Of a stretch of 64,000 nucleotides of DNA, positions 52,244-64,000 are shown one piece after another. Every line of letters begins with the position of its first letter. Position 1 is the stretch's first letter. Below the pieces are notes generated by a model. The model saw only the letters and a list, made by a program, of their open reading frames with translations, did not search any database and was not told the DNA's origin. Source of the stretch: Haliangium sp963772315. Its GTDB lineage: Bacteria; Myxococcota_A; Polyangia; Haliangiales; Haliangiaceae. Location of the stretch: positions 5,270,001 to 5,334,000 of the forward strand of contig CAVYWJ010000004.1 of NCBI GenBank assembly GCA_963772315.1, read 5' to 3'. A program made the translations under genes and the position numbers.

Positions 52244-52980
52244 TCACCACAGCAGCTCGGGCCCCAGCCGCTTCAGCGCCGCGCGGCGCTGCTCGTAGTC
52301 GGGCAGCACGCGTCCCACCAGGGCCCAGAACGCGTGCGAGTGATCGCGCTCGCCGAGGTGCGCCAGCTCGTGCACGATCACGTAGTCCTGCAGCCGCGCC
52401 GGCGCTTGCACGATGCGCCAGTTGAGCCGCAGCACGCCGTGCGCGTCGCACGAGCCCCAACGCCTGTCCTGGCCGCGCACCAGCACCTCGCCCGGCGTCA
52501 CGCCCAGCCGCGGCGCCCACCCGGCCACGCGTCCGGGAAAGCGCTGCTCGGCGTGCGCGCGATACCAGCCGACCAGCCCCCTGCGCACGGCCTGCGCCCG
52601 CCCCTCACCCGCGGCCCACGCGGCCGCGTCCAGCGCGACCACCAGCCAGCCCCGCTCTAGCCGCACCCGCGCCTCGCCGTCCGCCGCGCGCACCGCCAGT
52701 CGGTACTGCCGTCCGAGATAGCGAAAGCTCTCCCCGCTCACGAACCGCCGCCCGGCCGGCCGCGGCTCCTCGCGCTCGCGCTGCTTCTGCCGGGCCAGGA
52801 TCCACCGCGCCTTCTGGTGCACGATCCGGTCGAGCCGCTCCATGGGCGTGTCCGGGGGCGCCTTGATCTCCACCCGCCCGCGCGCATCCACCGCGATCGC
52901 CACGGTCTTGCGCCGCCGGGTGCGCGCCACCTCGTAGGCGATGCGCGTCTGCCCGTACTGCACCTCCGAGTGCTCCACGG

Positions 52981-52984
<4 letters not shown>
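52244..52984 (-). CDS. YgjP-like (DUF45) metallopeptidase coupled to hsdR
   Basis: 246-residue YgjP-like/SprT-like zinc metallopeptidase. The catalytic VHELAHLGERDHSHAFW carries HExxH and the third His. RRWGSCDAHGVLRLNWRIV is the family signature before it. The N-terminal part has the beta-strand pattern RIAYEVARTRRRKTVAIAV. The ATG at 52984 overlaps the hsdR stop (ATGA), so it is translated as part of the restriction operon. YgjP-like genes are often found beside type I restriction genes. Its function there is not known. Confidence 0.88.
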
Positions 52985-56010
<3,026 letters not shown>

Positions 56011-56014
<4 letters not shown>

Positions 56015-57159
56015 GGTGTGTCCTCGTCCTGGGTCACGCGCACCTCACCGGTGAGCAGGGCGGACATGAGGGCCTCCTTTAGTCGCCGTACAGAGGCGAG
56101 GTACGACTGCTCCTGCCTCAAGCTGGCTTCTATGGAGTTCATCGTACCGGCAATTTTCTCTTGCTCATCCAAAGACGGCAGCGGTATTGGGGTCTTTAAA
56201 AACTCTGACCGCTCGAGGTTCAAGCGCACAGGATCCGGCCGATACATCGGGAATCGATGAGAGGCTATCATCCCCTTCTCATGCTCGGACGTCACAGCGA
56301 CCGCACCTTCCCATGCGAACACGATGTTGAGCACTAGACAGCCTGGCTCAACCCAGAAAACACGTTTGTTCCCCAGTGTTTCACCAAGGACAGGTTCCTT
56401 GTAAAACAATCCCTTTCCGTGGGATCGGACACCGATCTCTGCGTACGACGTATTCGCATCAACATCGACGGGTCTTGCTTGCGATTGCACCATATCGCTC
56501 AGCGGCAGAAGTTCCCAATCACTCGGTATTTCACCAAAGGCACACATCTTCACGTGACGGTGCCGGCCGGGCAGGCCACGCGTGAGCAGCTCCTGCATCA
56601 TGGCCTTCTTGACGACCTGGAGCTGCGCGATCACGGCCGCGGTCTTCTCGACGGTCTCATCCACCGAGGCCAGGATCGCCGCGATCTTCCGCTGCTCGCC
56701 AAGCGGCGCGAGTGCTATTGGGAGCGCAAATAGCCTCTCGGTTGGTAGCCGTTTGGTACCGTGATTTGCAATATCAACTGCCCGCAGGATCTCGGACGAC
56801 CGACTCTGTAACCAGTACAAGACGAACTCTGGGTCTAAGTCGTCCGTTGGGCGAAGCGCCTTGATGTCCTGGTTGAAGGCGACGGGGGCAGTCGTCAATG
56901 CAACAGGGAACGTATGTGCGAGTATCATTCCCCTCACAACCATTAAGATGGTGTTCGGTGGGACGAGCCTGGTTCCGTTGCCGAGAGCCTCCTCTGAAAC
57001 ACAATCTATCGCCCTCGCAATACGCGGCACCTTCATATCCTTGGGGCTGACCCAGGGAATCGAGCCAGACCACAGCTCCGGCTGCGTCTTGCTGGGAGTC
57101 CCTCCGCTCAGCCACTCCCCTGCTTCACCGAGCGACTTTTCTGGCCATGGAGTCGCCAT
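56011..57159 (-). CDS. hsdS: type I restriction specificity subunit S
   Basis: 382-residue specificity protein that chooses the DNA target for methylation and cutting. It has two target-recognition halves, each followed by a conserved helical spacer: LGEQRKIAAILASVDETV and LDEQEKIAGTMNSIEASL. TRD starts are LGEAGEWLSGGTPSKTQPE and IPSDWELLPLSDMVQSQARP. Its DNA is visibly lower in GC than the flanking hsdM and hsdR, the usual sign of recent exchange of target domains. It overlaps hsdM (ATGA at 57157-57161) and hsdR. The recognised sequence cannot be read from protein. Confidence 0.93.
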
Positions 57160-59027
57160 CAGATACCCAGCTCCCGCAAGAATTTGTCCATCACGGCCCT
57201 CGCCTCGTCGCGCGAGCGTTCAACCTCGCGCAGCCTTGCCACGGCTGCGGCCACATCGACGGTCTCGACGGCCTCGGACGTGTCCACGTAGCGGCTGATG
57301 TTCAGGTTGAAGTCGTTGCCCGCGATCTCGTCCACGTCCACGACGCGGGCATAGCGCGTCACGTCGCGGAACGCGTGCACCGCAGCCGCAATCCTCGTCA
57401 CGTCCTCGTCGCGCAGGTAGTTCTGGTTCGAGCCCTCGCGGTAGTCGCGCGAGGCGTCCACGAATAGCACCTTGCCCTTGCGCTCAGCGGGTTTGCCGCG
57501 GCGCATGACCAGGATCGCGGCCGGGATGCCGGTGCCGTAGAACAGGTTGGACGGCAGCCCGACCACGGCCTCCACCAGGTCGGCTTCGAGCAGGCCGCGG
57601 CGGATCTGGCCCTCGCTGCTGCCGCGGAACAGCACGCCGTGAGGCATGACCACGCCGAGCGTGCCGCCCGGCTTCAGCGTGGCGACCATGTGCTGCACAA
57701 AGGCCAGGTCGCCCTTGGATTTGGGCGGCACGCCGAACGAGAACCGGCCGAACGCATCGGCCGCGGCCATCTCGTGACCCCAGCTATCGAGCGAGAATGG
57801 CGGATTGGCGATCACCCGGTCGAACTGCATGAGCCCGCCGCGCTCGACCAGCTTGGGATCGCGGATCGTGTCGCCCTTCTCGATCTTGGCGTCCGGGTAG
57901 CCGTGGAGGAGCATGTTCATCTTGCAGATGGCCCACGTGCCCAGGTTCTTCTCCTGGCCGTAGAGCGAGACGTTCCCGGGCCGGCCGCCGTGCTCGACGA
58001 TGTACTTGGCCGACTGGATCAGCATGCCGCCCGAGCCGCACGTGGGGTCGCAGACGCGCATGCCCTCTTTCGGCGCCAGGATCTCGACGATGAGCCGCAC
58101 CACCATGTGCGGGGTGTAGAACTCGCCGCCCTTCTTGCCGGCGTCGTCCGCGAACTTCTCGATCAGATATTCGTACGCGCGCCCGAGCATGTCGGGCTCG
58201 CTCAGGTTGCTGTTGCGCAGGTCGATCTGCGAGAAGTGTTTGACGAGCCTGTGCAGGATGGTATCGCGCTGCTTGCCGTCGCCGAGCCTGCGCTCATCGT
58301 TGTAGTCCATGCCGGCGAGCACGCCTTCGAGCGTCGCGTTGGCCTCTTCCAGCGCGACCGAAGCCTCGTTGAGCACCTCGCCGAGGTTGGTGGTGGCCTT
58401 CTGGATCTGCTGCCAGCGCGCCTCGTGTGGCACGTAGAACGCGTGCTCGTCGCGGTCCTCGGGATCGTGGCCCTCGGCAATGAGCAGCTCACACTCCTCG
58501 TCGAAGCGGTCGGAGAGGCGCTTGAGGAACAGCAGGCCGAAGATGTAGCTCTTGTAGTCCGAGGAGTCGATCGAGCCGCGCAGGATGTCCGCGGCCGACC
58601 AGAGATAGCGCTCCAGGTCGGCGCGCGTGAGCTTGCCCCCTGCCGGGGCCACGACCGGCGAGGCGAGCTGCGGTGTGCCGTCGCCCGACGCACGAGCAGA
58701 CGCGATTGACGGCGCAGGCGCCGCGACCGGCTTCGCTGCGCGCGCGGGCGCCTCGGCCGGCGCGGCCTCATCGCCGAGCAGACGGGCCACGAGCTCGGCC
58801 TTGGAGCGACCACGGTCATCGAGGTCGAGCGCGCGACACAGCTCCTTGAGCTGGTCGCGCGCGAGTGGCTCGAGGAGATCGGCGAGCGTTGCCTTGCGCG
58901 AGCTGGCCAGCGCATCGATGAGCTGGGCGCGCACCCGGCGGTCGGCCACCGAGAGCTCGAAGCGGTCCACGGCGGCGACGAGATCATCACGGCCGAGCTG
59001 TTCCAGGATGCGACGCTTGAGTGTCAT
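57159..59027 (-). CDS. hsdM: type I restriction-modification methyltransferase subunit M with N-terminal SAP-like domain
   Basis: 622-residue N6-adenine methyltransferase. The SAM site is VCDPTCGSGGML and the catalytic motif is NPPFS (in VIANPPFSLDSWG). The helical N-terminal domain of HsdM begins at LERYLWSAADILRGSIDSSDYK. Before it lie about 130 extra residues: DQLKELCRALDLDDRGRSKAELVARLLG looks like a SAP DNA-binding motif, followed by an Ala/Pro linker. Usual HsdM proteins are about 500 residues. It is the first gene of the restriction operon; the ATG at 59027 lies upstream of no clear promoter. Confidence 0.93.
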   Translation of the reverse strand: MTLKRRILEQLGRDDLVAAVDRFELSVADRRVRAQLIDALASSRKATLADLLEPLARDQLKELCRALDLDDRGRSKAELVARLLGDEAAPAEAPARAAKPVAAPAPSIASARASGDGTPQLASPVVAPAGGKLTRADLERYLWSAADILRGSIDSSDYKSYIFGLLFLKRLSDRFDEECELLIAEGHDPEDRDEHAFYVPHEARWQQIQKATTNLGEVLNEASVALEEANATLEGVLAGMDYNDERRLGDGKQRDTILHRLVKHFSQIDLRNSNLSEPDMLGRAYEYLIEKFADDAGKKGGEFYTPHMVVRLIVEILAPKEGMRVCDPTCGSGGMLIQSAKYIVEHGGRPGNVSLYGQEKNLGTWAICKMNMLLHGYPDAKIEKGDTIRDPKLVERGGLMQFDRVIANPPFSLDSWGHEMAAADAFGRFSFGVPPKSKGDLAFVQHMVATLKPGGTLGVVMPHGVLFRGSSEGQIRRGLLEADLVEAVVGLPSNLFYGTGIPAAILVMRRGKPAERKGKVLFVDASRDYREGSNQNYLRDEDVTRIAAAVHAFRDVTRYARVVDVDEIAGNDFNLNISRYVDTSEAVETVDVAAAVARLREVERSRDEARAVMDKFLRELGI

Positions 59028-59150
59028 GGGCAGAGGTCAGCCTTGCTGACTTCCACCTATATCACGCTCGCCGCACCGGGCACGAACCCCGCGGCCCTGC
59101 ACGGCTCTCGCTGCCGCGCCGTTCGCGCCCCCGTCGTCATCACGCCGCGC
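59028..59150. other. upstream region of hsdM
   Basis: Intergenic sequence between hsdM (leftward) and the inverted repeat. No clear -35/-10 pair for hsdM was seen. Confidence 0.35.
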
Positions 59151-59280
59151 GCCCTTTCGCGGTGGGGTGCGCCATCTGCGGCGCACGCGCTGCGCCGGCC
59201 CCTGCATGACGTTCGCGGCGTACCAGCGAGGCCGTCACAGCCCGTGCGCCGGTGGGGGCATCACCCCACCACGAAAGGGC
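59151..59280. repeat. 19-bp inverted repeat enclosing ~92 bp, before the helical gene
   Basis: Left arm GCCCTTTCGCGGTGGGGTG (59151-59169) and right arm CACCCCACCACGAAAGGGC (59262-59280) pair over 18 of 19 bases; the exception is G:U-compatible. A nested stem GTGCGCC-ATCTGC-GGCGCAC lies at 59167-59186. The right arm includes AAAGGG, the only ribosome-site-like sequence before ATG 59289, so folding would hide it. It could be a structured leader or remnant terminal repeats. Confidence 0.75.
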
Positions 59281-59288
59281 TCTTGCTC

Positions 59289-59630
59289 ATGTTGAATGAC
59301 GACCCCCTCCTCCTCAACGCCACCGCGCTCGTCGAGGCGCTCTCGTGGGCGCTGCCGCAGCTCCAGCTCGCGGATCCCCCGCTCGCGCGGCTCGTGCGCG
59401 CCGCGGGCCTGGCCGTCTCTCACTCGCTCGTGGCCTCGCGGCTCGCGCCCCGCGGACACGCTGTCCGCCATCACCGCCGCGCCCGCGCCCACGCCGAGGC
59501 GCTGATCGCGCACCTCGCGCTCGCCGACGAGCGCGGCCACCGCATCATGGCCGATCAGCGCCGCCTCGCCATCACTCATGCGAGGCGCATCATCACGCGC
59601 CTCGACGCCGCCCCCTGGGACGTCCGCTGA
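59289..59630 (+). CDS. small helical-bundle protein, S23/four-helix type
   Basis: 113-residue all-helical protein with the pattern of four-helix-bundle (23S intervening-sequence/S23-like) proteins: ALVEALSWALPQLQL, ARLVRAAGLAVSHSLVASRL, ARAHAEALIAHLALADERG and RRLAITHARRIITRL. It is basic overall. ATG 59289 is chosen over an upstream in-frame start at 59043, because the region between is the structured repeat. A weak AAAGGG lies in the right arm of that repeat. Family assignment is by helix pattern only, with low certainty. Confidence 0.55.
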   Translation: MLNDDPLLLNATALVEALSWALPQLQLADPPLARLVRAAGLAVSHSLVASRLAPRGHAVRHHRRARAHAEALIAHLALADERGHRIMADQRRLAITHARRIITRLDAAPWDVR

Positions 59631-59808
59631 GCCGCCCGCGGCCACGGACCGCCGTGCGTCCTGCCGCATCCAGACGCCCGGTTCCGGCGGGCTTATCCGC
59701 ATGACATCACAGCGCACCGCGCGCTGCAGGGCCTGCGCGAGCCCCCGGGCCGGGCTCGACCGCCATGCGGTGGGTCGGTACACTCGACGACGAAATCCCA
59801 GGTGCGCC

Positions 59809-60150
59809 ATGGGAATGCTCCGCCAAGGAGCCTGGCTGTGGTTGATGGGCGCGATCGCTTGCGCGTCGCCGTTCTCACCGCCATCGGCGCCGGCCCGCAG
59901 CGATAGCGATTCTGCAGCCGTCACGCCGGTCTCTCCGCCGGCAGAGAAACAACCAATGACCACGTTGAGTCACACCCAAGTCACCGGAGCCGTGGCAGCG
60001 ACCAGCGATCAGGAGCTGGCCTCGTGGGTCGCGACGCCCGACTCGTATGTCACCGCGCCCGTGCCCATGCCCGAGCCCCGGTGGCCGCCGGCCTGGCGCC
60101 ACGTCCGCCGGAAGGCGCCCACGCTCCCCCTCCCCGCAGCTGGGGGATGA
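59809..60150 (+). CDS. possible small lipoprotein
   Basis: 113-residue frame from ATG 59809 (a second ATG at 59815). The N-terminus MLRQGAWLWLMGAIACASPF looks like a lipoprotein signal, with Cys after AIA. The rest is Ser/Pro/Ala-rich with EKQPMTTLSHTQVTG and a Pro-rich tail. No domain is recognised. Codon use is compatible with coding, but the evidence is thin. Confidence 0.4.
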   Translation: MGMLRQGAWLWLMGAIACASPFSPPSAPARSDSDSAAVTPVSPPAEKQPMTTLSHTQVTGAVAATSDQELASWVATPDSYVTAPVPMPEPRWPPAWRHVRRKAPTLPLPAAGG

Positions 60151-60166
60151 CGTCTGGCCTGCAGTG

Positions 60167-60562
60167 CTAGGCTCGTCCCTTGCTTTCCATGACCAGCGCC
60201 ATCGTGAGGAGGAGACCGACGCCCCACAGCAACCAGGCTCCACCCAGAGCCACGTGGCCGCTGGAATCTCCGTAGAGCGCCGGTAACTGCGATATCGCGA
60301 TCCCGTCCATCATCATCCCCGTCGCGCACATGATTGATACGGGGGCTAGCGCATCACTCGGTTTGACGCCTCCGATTGCCAGGGTAAGCCTGATGAATGC
60401 CCAGCCGAGAGGCAATGTGACGGCGAACAGCACGATGAGCCAGTGGCTGCCCTGGTGAAATATACCTGGTCCCCCATATTTGATGAACATGGCGGCCACG
60501 AACCAAAAGAAAGCCCCCAGGAAAATGTAAAGAAAGGTTTTCTTTGATGTTTTGGACGTCAT
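60167..60562 (-). CDS. DUF5367-like small membrane protein
   Basis: 131-residue membrane protein. Four hydrophobic segments: FLYIFLGAFFWFVAAMFI, LIVLFAVTLPLGWAFIRL, DALAPVSIMCATGMMMDGIAI and GGAWLLWGVGLLLTMALVM. MMDGIAIS.. and the short basic N-terminus (MTSKTSKK) resemble the DUF5367 family. The role is unknown. It follows the lipoxygenase gene stop by 36 bases on the same strand and may be co-transcribed. Confidence 0.7.
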   Translation of the reverse strand: MTSKTSKKTFLYIFLGAFFWFVAAMFIKYGGPGIFHQGSHWLIVLFAVTLPLGWAFIRLTLAIGGVKPSDALAPVSIMCATGMMMDGIAISQLPALYGDSSGHVALGGAWLLWGVGLLLTMALVMESKGRA

Positions 60563-60598
60563 GTAAACCTCGTCTAGGCAGGACCGCTCACGGTTCTC

Positions 60599-62331
60599 TC
60601 AAATGTTGATGCTATTCGGAATCTTCGACGGAAGCATGTAGACGTATGGCAACGCACGCTTTTCGTTGCGCTTGCCGATCACGTCCTCGATACGGTGAAG
60701 CTCTTCGTTGAACTTCTGGATGGCGCGCTGAGCGACGGCCACCCGGCCCAGGCGATGCGCGCTGTAGTCTCCGAAGCGCCCGAAGCGATAGGCGCCGATC
60801 CGGTGGGTGAGCCACTGCAGCGCAGCAGCGTCGATCGGTGGCAACAGCTCGAGCAGCGATTCGGGTGTGACCTGCCCCTCGCCCTGCGGGGGCGGCCTGT
60901 ACGTGGCAGCCGGATAGGCCGGGATATACGTCCCGTAATAGCCATCTGGAAAGTGCGCGCTCGCGTGGCTGGGGCCCACGGTGAACAGGATCTGAGCGAC
61001 GAGATCGACGAGCTGTTCGATCGTCGTCAAGGTGTCGCCATCACTCAGATCGCGCAGCGCACCAGCTTCGGAATCCGCGAGCTCGGCCATCCAGGCCTGG
61101 AGCCGTGGTCCCCAGCCACATCCTCGTCGCTCCGGTAGAACAGCCGTACGAATTCATCGACGAAGTCTCGTATGGCCTTCCACAGCAGCAGACCGTCGTC
61201 CCGGTACGGGTATTCGCTTGGAAACTCCGTGACCTTGCGCTCCTCGAGGTCACGCGGCAGCGCCAGCCGGCGGAAGCTGAACGTCTCGTGGGAGGAGATC
61301 ATGATCTGCCGGGTCTCGGCAATCGAGCCTGCAAAGATGCGAGCGAACACGCTCTTGGGCGACGTGAACTGCCCGAAGCCCGCCCTGTTGACCGCCATGG
61401 TGTACGTCAGGTGCGGCTCGAGGAGCAGGTGGATGGGATGATTCTCCGCCAGCTGACGTGGTGTACTGAGCGCGAACGGCTCGGCGACGTAGTGATGGCG
61501 ATGCAAGTGGGTGCTCAGCACCTGCATGTTGTGATCGGCCGCCTGCAAATACAGCTTGGCCATCTCCCACGCATGGCCAGACCCCTTCAAGTAGACGGGG
61601 CTGCCTGGCGCCCGATCGAGCTTGATGGCGACCGGGATCAGATCGCACAGCGGATCAGCACCCGGCTTGCAGCAGAACAGCGCGATCGGCACAGGAAGAT
61701 ATTTCTCGCGTTTCTCCGGCCCACCCTTCTCCACGGGCAGGCTGGACTTCGCCAGCAGCGCGTAGTCCAGGAGAAACAGGTTGTTCGCCTGGACTTCATC
61801 CGCCAGCGTGCGAGCGCCGCCCATGACCGCCTGGAACTGCTGATCGCTGATCGGTAGCCCCTCCTGCAGCTCGCTGACGGAGGTCACCCGGGCCAGCAGC
61901 ACCGAGTTCGGGCCGTCGATGCGCGCGCGTGCGAAACGCCCGTCCAGCATATGCGTCTCGACGAGCTCGGCGGGGGCCTCGAACGAGCGATTGAACAGGC
62001 CGAGGTACGCCGCCTTCTTGTTGAACGACCCGGTCAAGCGCTGCAAGCGGAACTTGATCAACTTGACCAGTACGTTGGCGACGGCCCCCAAGACGATCGG
62101 CACATACGGGAATATCCAGCGCATGCCATAGGCTGCCGACCATGGATAGCGCTTCGCGACCGCGATCGGCGAAAGCGGGTTGGCCGCCGCATTGGGAGGG
62201 TGATAGGCGTACTTCGCCTGGGTCGCCTCCAGCGCGTGCCGGCGTGCCTCGGGATCGGGGGCATCCTTGGGCAGGCACGGCTCTATCGCTGCTGGCTGGC
62301 CGAACAACCTGAACTTGGGCATACTAACCAT
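60599..62331 (-). CDS. lipoxygenase, one frameshift
   Basis: About 578-residue lipoxygenase, a non-heme iron dioxygenase that peroxidises polyunsaturated fatty acids. Iron ligands are visible: THL.RHHYVAEPF supplies two His, HPIHLLLEPH is a flanking block, GPSHASAHF supplies the third His with His in the Asn position, and the C-terminus PNSINI ends in the essential Ile. The frame breaks near 61100 (after VAGDH); it resumes as LQAWMAELADSEAG. One lost base explains it. MVSMPKFRLFGQP at 62331 is taken as the start because the longer ORF upstream looks non-coding. It is divergent from the VHFAR/DyP operon. Confidence 0.88.
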
Positions 62332-62577
62332 CAGTGCCACAGGAACGAGGAAGAATGGTAGCGATCCAGCCGCTTGCGATCGGGATTCTGCCAGAACTAC
62401 GCTGCGTAGGCCAACGTGCTGCCTACCCTGTTGCAAGCGCCGAATGTAACGCGGTTCGCGCGATGCGCACCAGACGAATGTGCGCCGATTGCCTGGCCGG
62501 CGCGAGCACCAGGATGTCGTGAGCTGGTCACCCACCGTGCCGCGGGACGACGGCGCCGGGCGCAGCGTCGAGCCTTT
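62332..62577. other. upstream region of the lipoxygenase gene
   Basis: Leader region of the leftward lipoxygenase transcript. An open frame continues through it, but its sequence is Arg/Ser-rich and unlike the enzyme. No gene is called. Confidence 0.35.
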
Positions 62578-62640
62578 TTGACGGGTCAAGCCTGCAACAA
62601 TATTTTCTATTATTGTACAGTCGCTGCAGTACGTCACCAA
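62578..62640. promoter_or_regulatory. overlapping divergent promoters of the lipoxygenase and DyP operons
   Basis: Plus strand: TTGACG at 62578-62583, 17-base spacer, TATTTT at 62601-62606. Minus strand: TTGGTG (plus 62635-62640) with 17-base spacer to TACAAT (plus 62612-62617). Between them ACAATA..TATTGT arms at about 62597-62616 could be an operator. This is the most AT-rich patch of the region. Confidence 0.5.
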
Positions 62641-62666
62641 TCGAATCTGAGAGAGGAAAACGATCC

Positions 62667-63122
62667 ATGACTTTCAACCACCTCGCCCCGCGTCAGAACG
62701 CGCTCAATCTCATCATGAACGTCCGCAAGCCGCTGGATGTACATGCGAAGGCGATCAAGGAGCTCCTGTCGAATCAGGAGTGGATGGAAACGGCGGTCGC
62801 GGGCCTGAACAAGGTCGGCACGGTCCACTTCGCGCGGTTCCTTCTCTTCAACAACGACACCCAGTTCGCCACGATGACTACCTTCGATGGCGACTTCGAA
62901 AGTTACGTCCGGGATTTCGTTGTGCTCCTGCACCCCATCCTCAACCCGTTCTTTGTCCACATCGAGGACACCGAGGAGGCGCTCCCGCTCCAGAAGAATC
63001 CCGATAAGTTCCTGGAATTCGCGCTGAAGACGCTCGTTCCGTCGCTCTTCTGGTACAGCGGGTACCCGACGGCGACCACGCTGGAGATCCGCGATCACTT
63101 CGATGGCGGCGGCGAGCAGTAA
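62667..63122 (+). CDS. VHFAR-motif protein of the peroxidase operon
   Basis: 151-residue cytoplasmic protein. GAGAGG lies before ATG 62667. The central GTVHFARFLLFNNDTQFATMT and DGDFESYVRDF resemble a domain found next to DyP peroxidases, lipoxygenases and related heme proteins; its function is not established. The N-terminus (LNLIMNVRKPLDVHAKAI) fits the same domain. It ends 16 bases before the DyP gene, so it is co-transcribed with it. Confidence 0.75.
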   Translation: MTFNHLAPRQNALNLIMNVRKPLDVHAKAIKELLSNQEWMETAVAGLNKVGTVHFARFLLFNNDTQFATMTTFDGDFESYVRDFVVLLHPILNPFFVHIEDTEEALPLQKNPDKFLEFALKTLVPSLFWYSGYPTATTLEIRDHFDGGGEQ

Positions 63123-63138
63123 ATAACAGAGGCCGGAA

Positions 63139-64000
63139 TGGCAGACGAACTCCGACTCGAAGACATCCAGGGCCTGCTGCTACGCGACTATCACCTGCCG
63201 CATCTGAGGGTATTCGTCCTTCAGGTCGAGGAAGCCGCGAAAGCCAGGGCCGTGGTCGGAGCGTTGATCACGGGCAGGGGCGCGCTCCTGCCCGTGACCA
63301 CCGCCGAGCTTTCACCTCAAAAGCCGGATGCGACCCTCAACATCGGCTTCACCCACAAGGGCTTGCAGGCCCTGGAGATCGGGGCGTTTTCGTTCGAGCG
63401 TTCGTTCAAAGCCTTCGTAAATGGAGCCGTGGCGCGGGCCGGGGCGCTCGGCGATACCGGACGCTCTGCTCCCGAGAGCTGGACGGCCAGGTTTCAAGAC
63501 GCCGATTCGGTGCACGCCGTCGTTCACCTGTTCACGAAGACGGCCGAAACACGCGAAGAGCAGTCGCGAGCGCTGAGAGAGCTTCTCGACGGTGGGGCGT
63601 TCCGGGTCATCGGGAGCCTGGACGGCGACGCCCTGCCGCGAGGAGAGGTCCACTTCGGCTATCGCGACGGCATGGCCCAGCCGCGCATCAAGGGCCTCCC
63701 CGGCAACCCGCCCGCTGATTGCCAGCAGGAGCTGGAGGCGTGGAAGTTCGTGGTCCAGGAGGCCGATGACTCGCTCTTCTACGTGCCCGAGCCGGCCGTG
63801 CTGGGCCTCAACGGCGGTTTCGGAGCGTTCCGTGTGCTCGCCCAGGATGTCGCGGGCTTCGAGCGCTTCCTCGACTCCAACGCCGCGACGATCGATCGCG
63901 AGTTGCTCGCGGCCAAGATGTGTGGGCGCTGGCGCAATGGCGTTCCCCTGATGCTCTCCCCGGACACCGACCAGCCGGAGCAGCCGATCTCCGAAGAGGA
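63139..64000 (+). CDS. DyP-type peroxidase, N-terminal part, runs off the window
   Basis: First 287 residues of a dye-decolorising peroxidase (heme protein). It opens MADELRLEDIQGLLLRDYHLPHL. DATLNIGFTHKGLQALEIG is a family block, and VHFGYRDGMAQPRIKG carries the GxxDG motif with the catalytic Asp. The proximal His and C-terminal half lie beyond 64000. AGAGG precedes ATG 63139. Part of an operon with the VHFAR-motif gene and divergent from the lipoxygenase. Confidence 0.9.

Noticed and set aside
59151..59280. Integron attC site
   Set aside because: The arms lack the RYYYAAC/GTTRRRY core and no integrase is seen.
60599..61090. A separate small gene ending in PNSINI
   Set aside because: It is the C-terminal end of the lipoxygenase, split off by the one-base shift near 61100.

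Overview
The window is high-GC DNA (roughly 70% by eye) with short gene spacing, frequent ATGA start/stop overlaps, AgmX/PglI-type and CHAT proteins, an RpoH-like sigma factor and many lipoproteins. This points to a myxobacterium (Myxococcota), perhaps the Haliangium/Nannocystis side; that placement is inference. No rRNA, tRNA, CRISPR array or transposase was seen.

Layout. 1-4876 (-): the prkA / small RHH-like gene / DUF444 / spoVR stress operon, riddled with single-base indels. 5066-9996: MltG, a surface lipoprotein, RuvX, a DedA protein and an LD-carboxypeptidase. 10163-10909: a broken two-gene pair (small protein plus Toprim protein). 11206-13998: a GH63-like glycosidase, again full of indels. 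13952-18944: two membrane proteins, a VOC protein, an Rpn-like protein with a 12-bp repeat tract and a helical unknown. 19.4-20.0 kb: a 21-bp minisatellite open on both strands, next to a 920-residue CHAT protease-like protein (20104-22866). 22876-33290: housekeeping and accessory genes (GDPD, TPR lipoprotein, CoaE, SDR, M20 peptidase, zinc-ribbon protein, RpoH-like sigma factor, CobS-like protein, Smr, DUF938). 33327-37751: an RNase Z-like protein, an AgmX-like protein and a UbiB kinase.

37755-43464 (-) is a coupled operon of a 15-heme lipoprotein cytochrome, a large beta-barrel, an 18-heme cytochrome and a DUF481 barrel. It looks like a porin-cytochrome conduit for electrons across the outer membrane. 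Upstream on the same strand lie TldE, a Tat-exported TldD and two unknowns.

48565-59027 (-) is a defence/conflict island: type I restriction genes hsdM-hsdS-hsdR overlapping by ATGA, a YgjP-like metallopeptidase coupled to hsdR, then a large secreted-toxin-like protein ending in a PD-(D/E)XK nuclease domain, and a downstream candidate immunity gene. 59289-64000 holds a helical-bundle gene behind a long inverted repeat, a DUF5367-like protein, and a lipoxygenase divergent from a VHFAR-motif protein plus a DyP-type peroxidase that runs off the window.

Isolated frameshifts (near 10.2, 10.7, 25.18, 50.58, 53.31 and 61.10 kb) and two dense indel zones most likely reflect residual sequencing error, so several genes shown as broken are probably intact in the organism.
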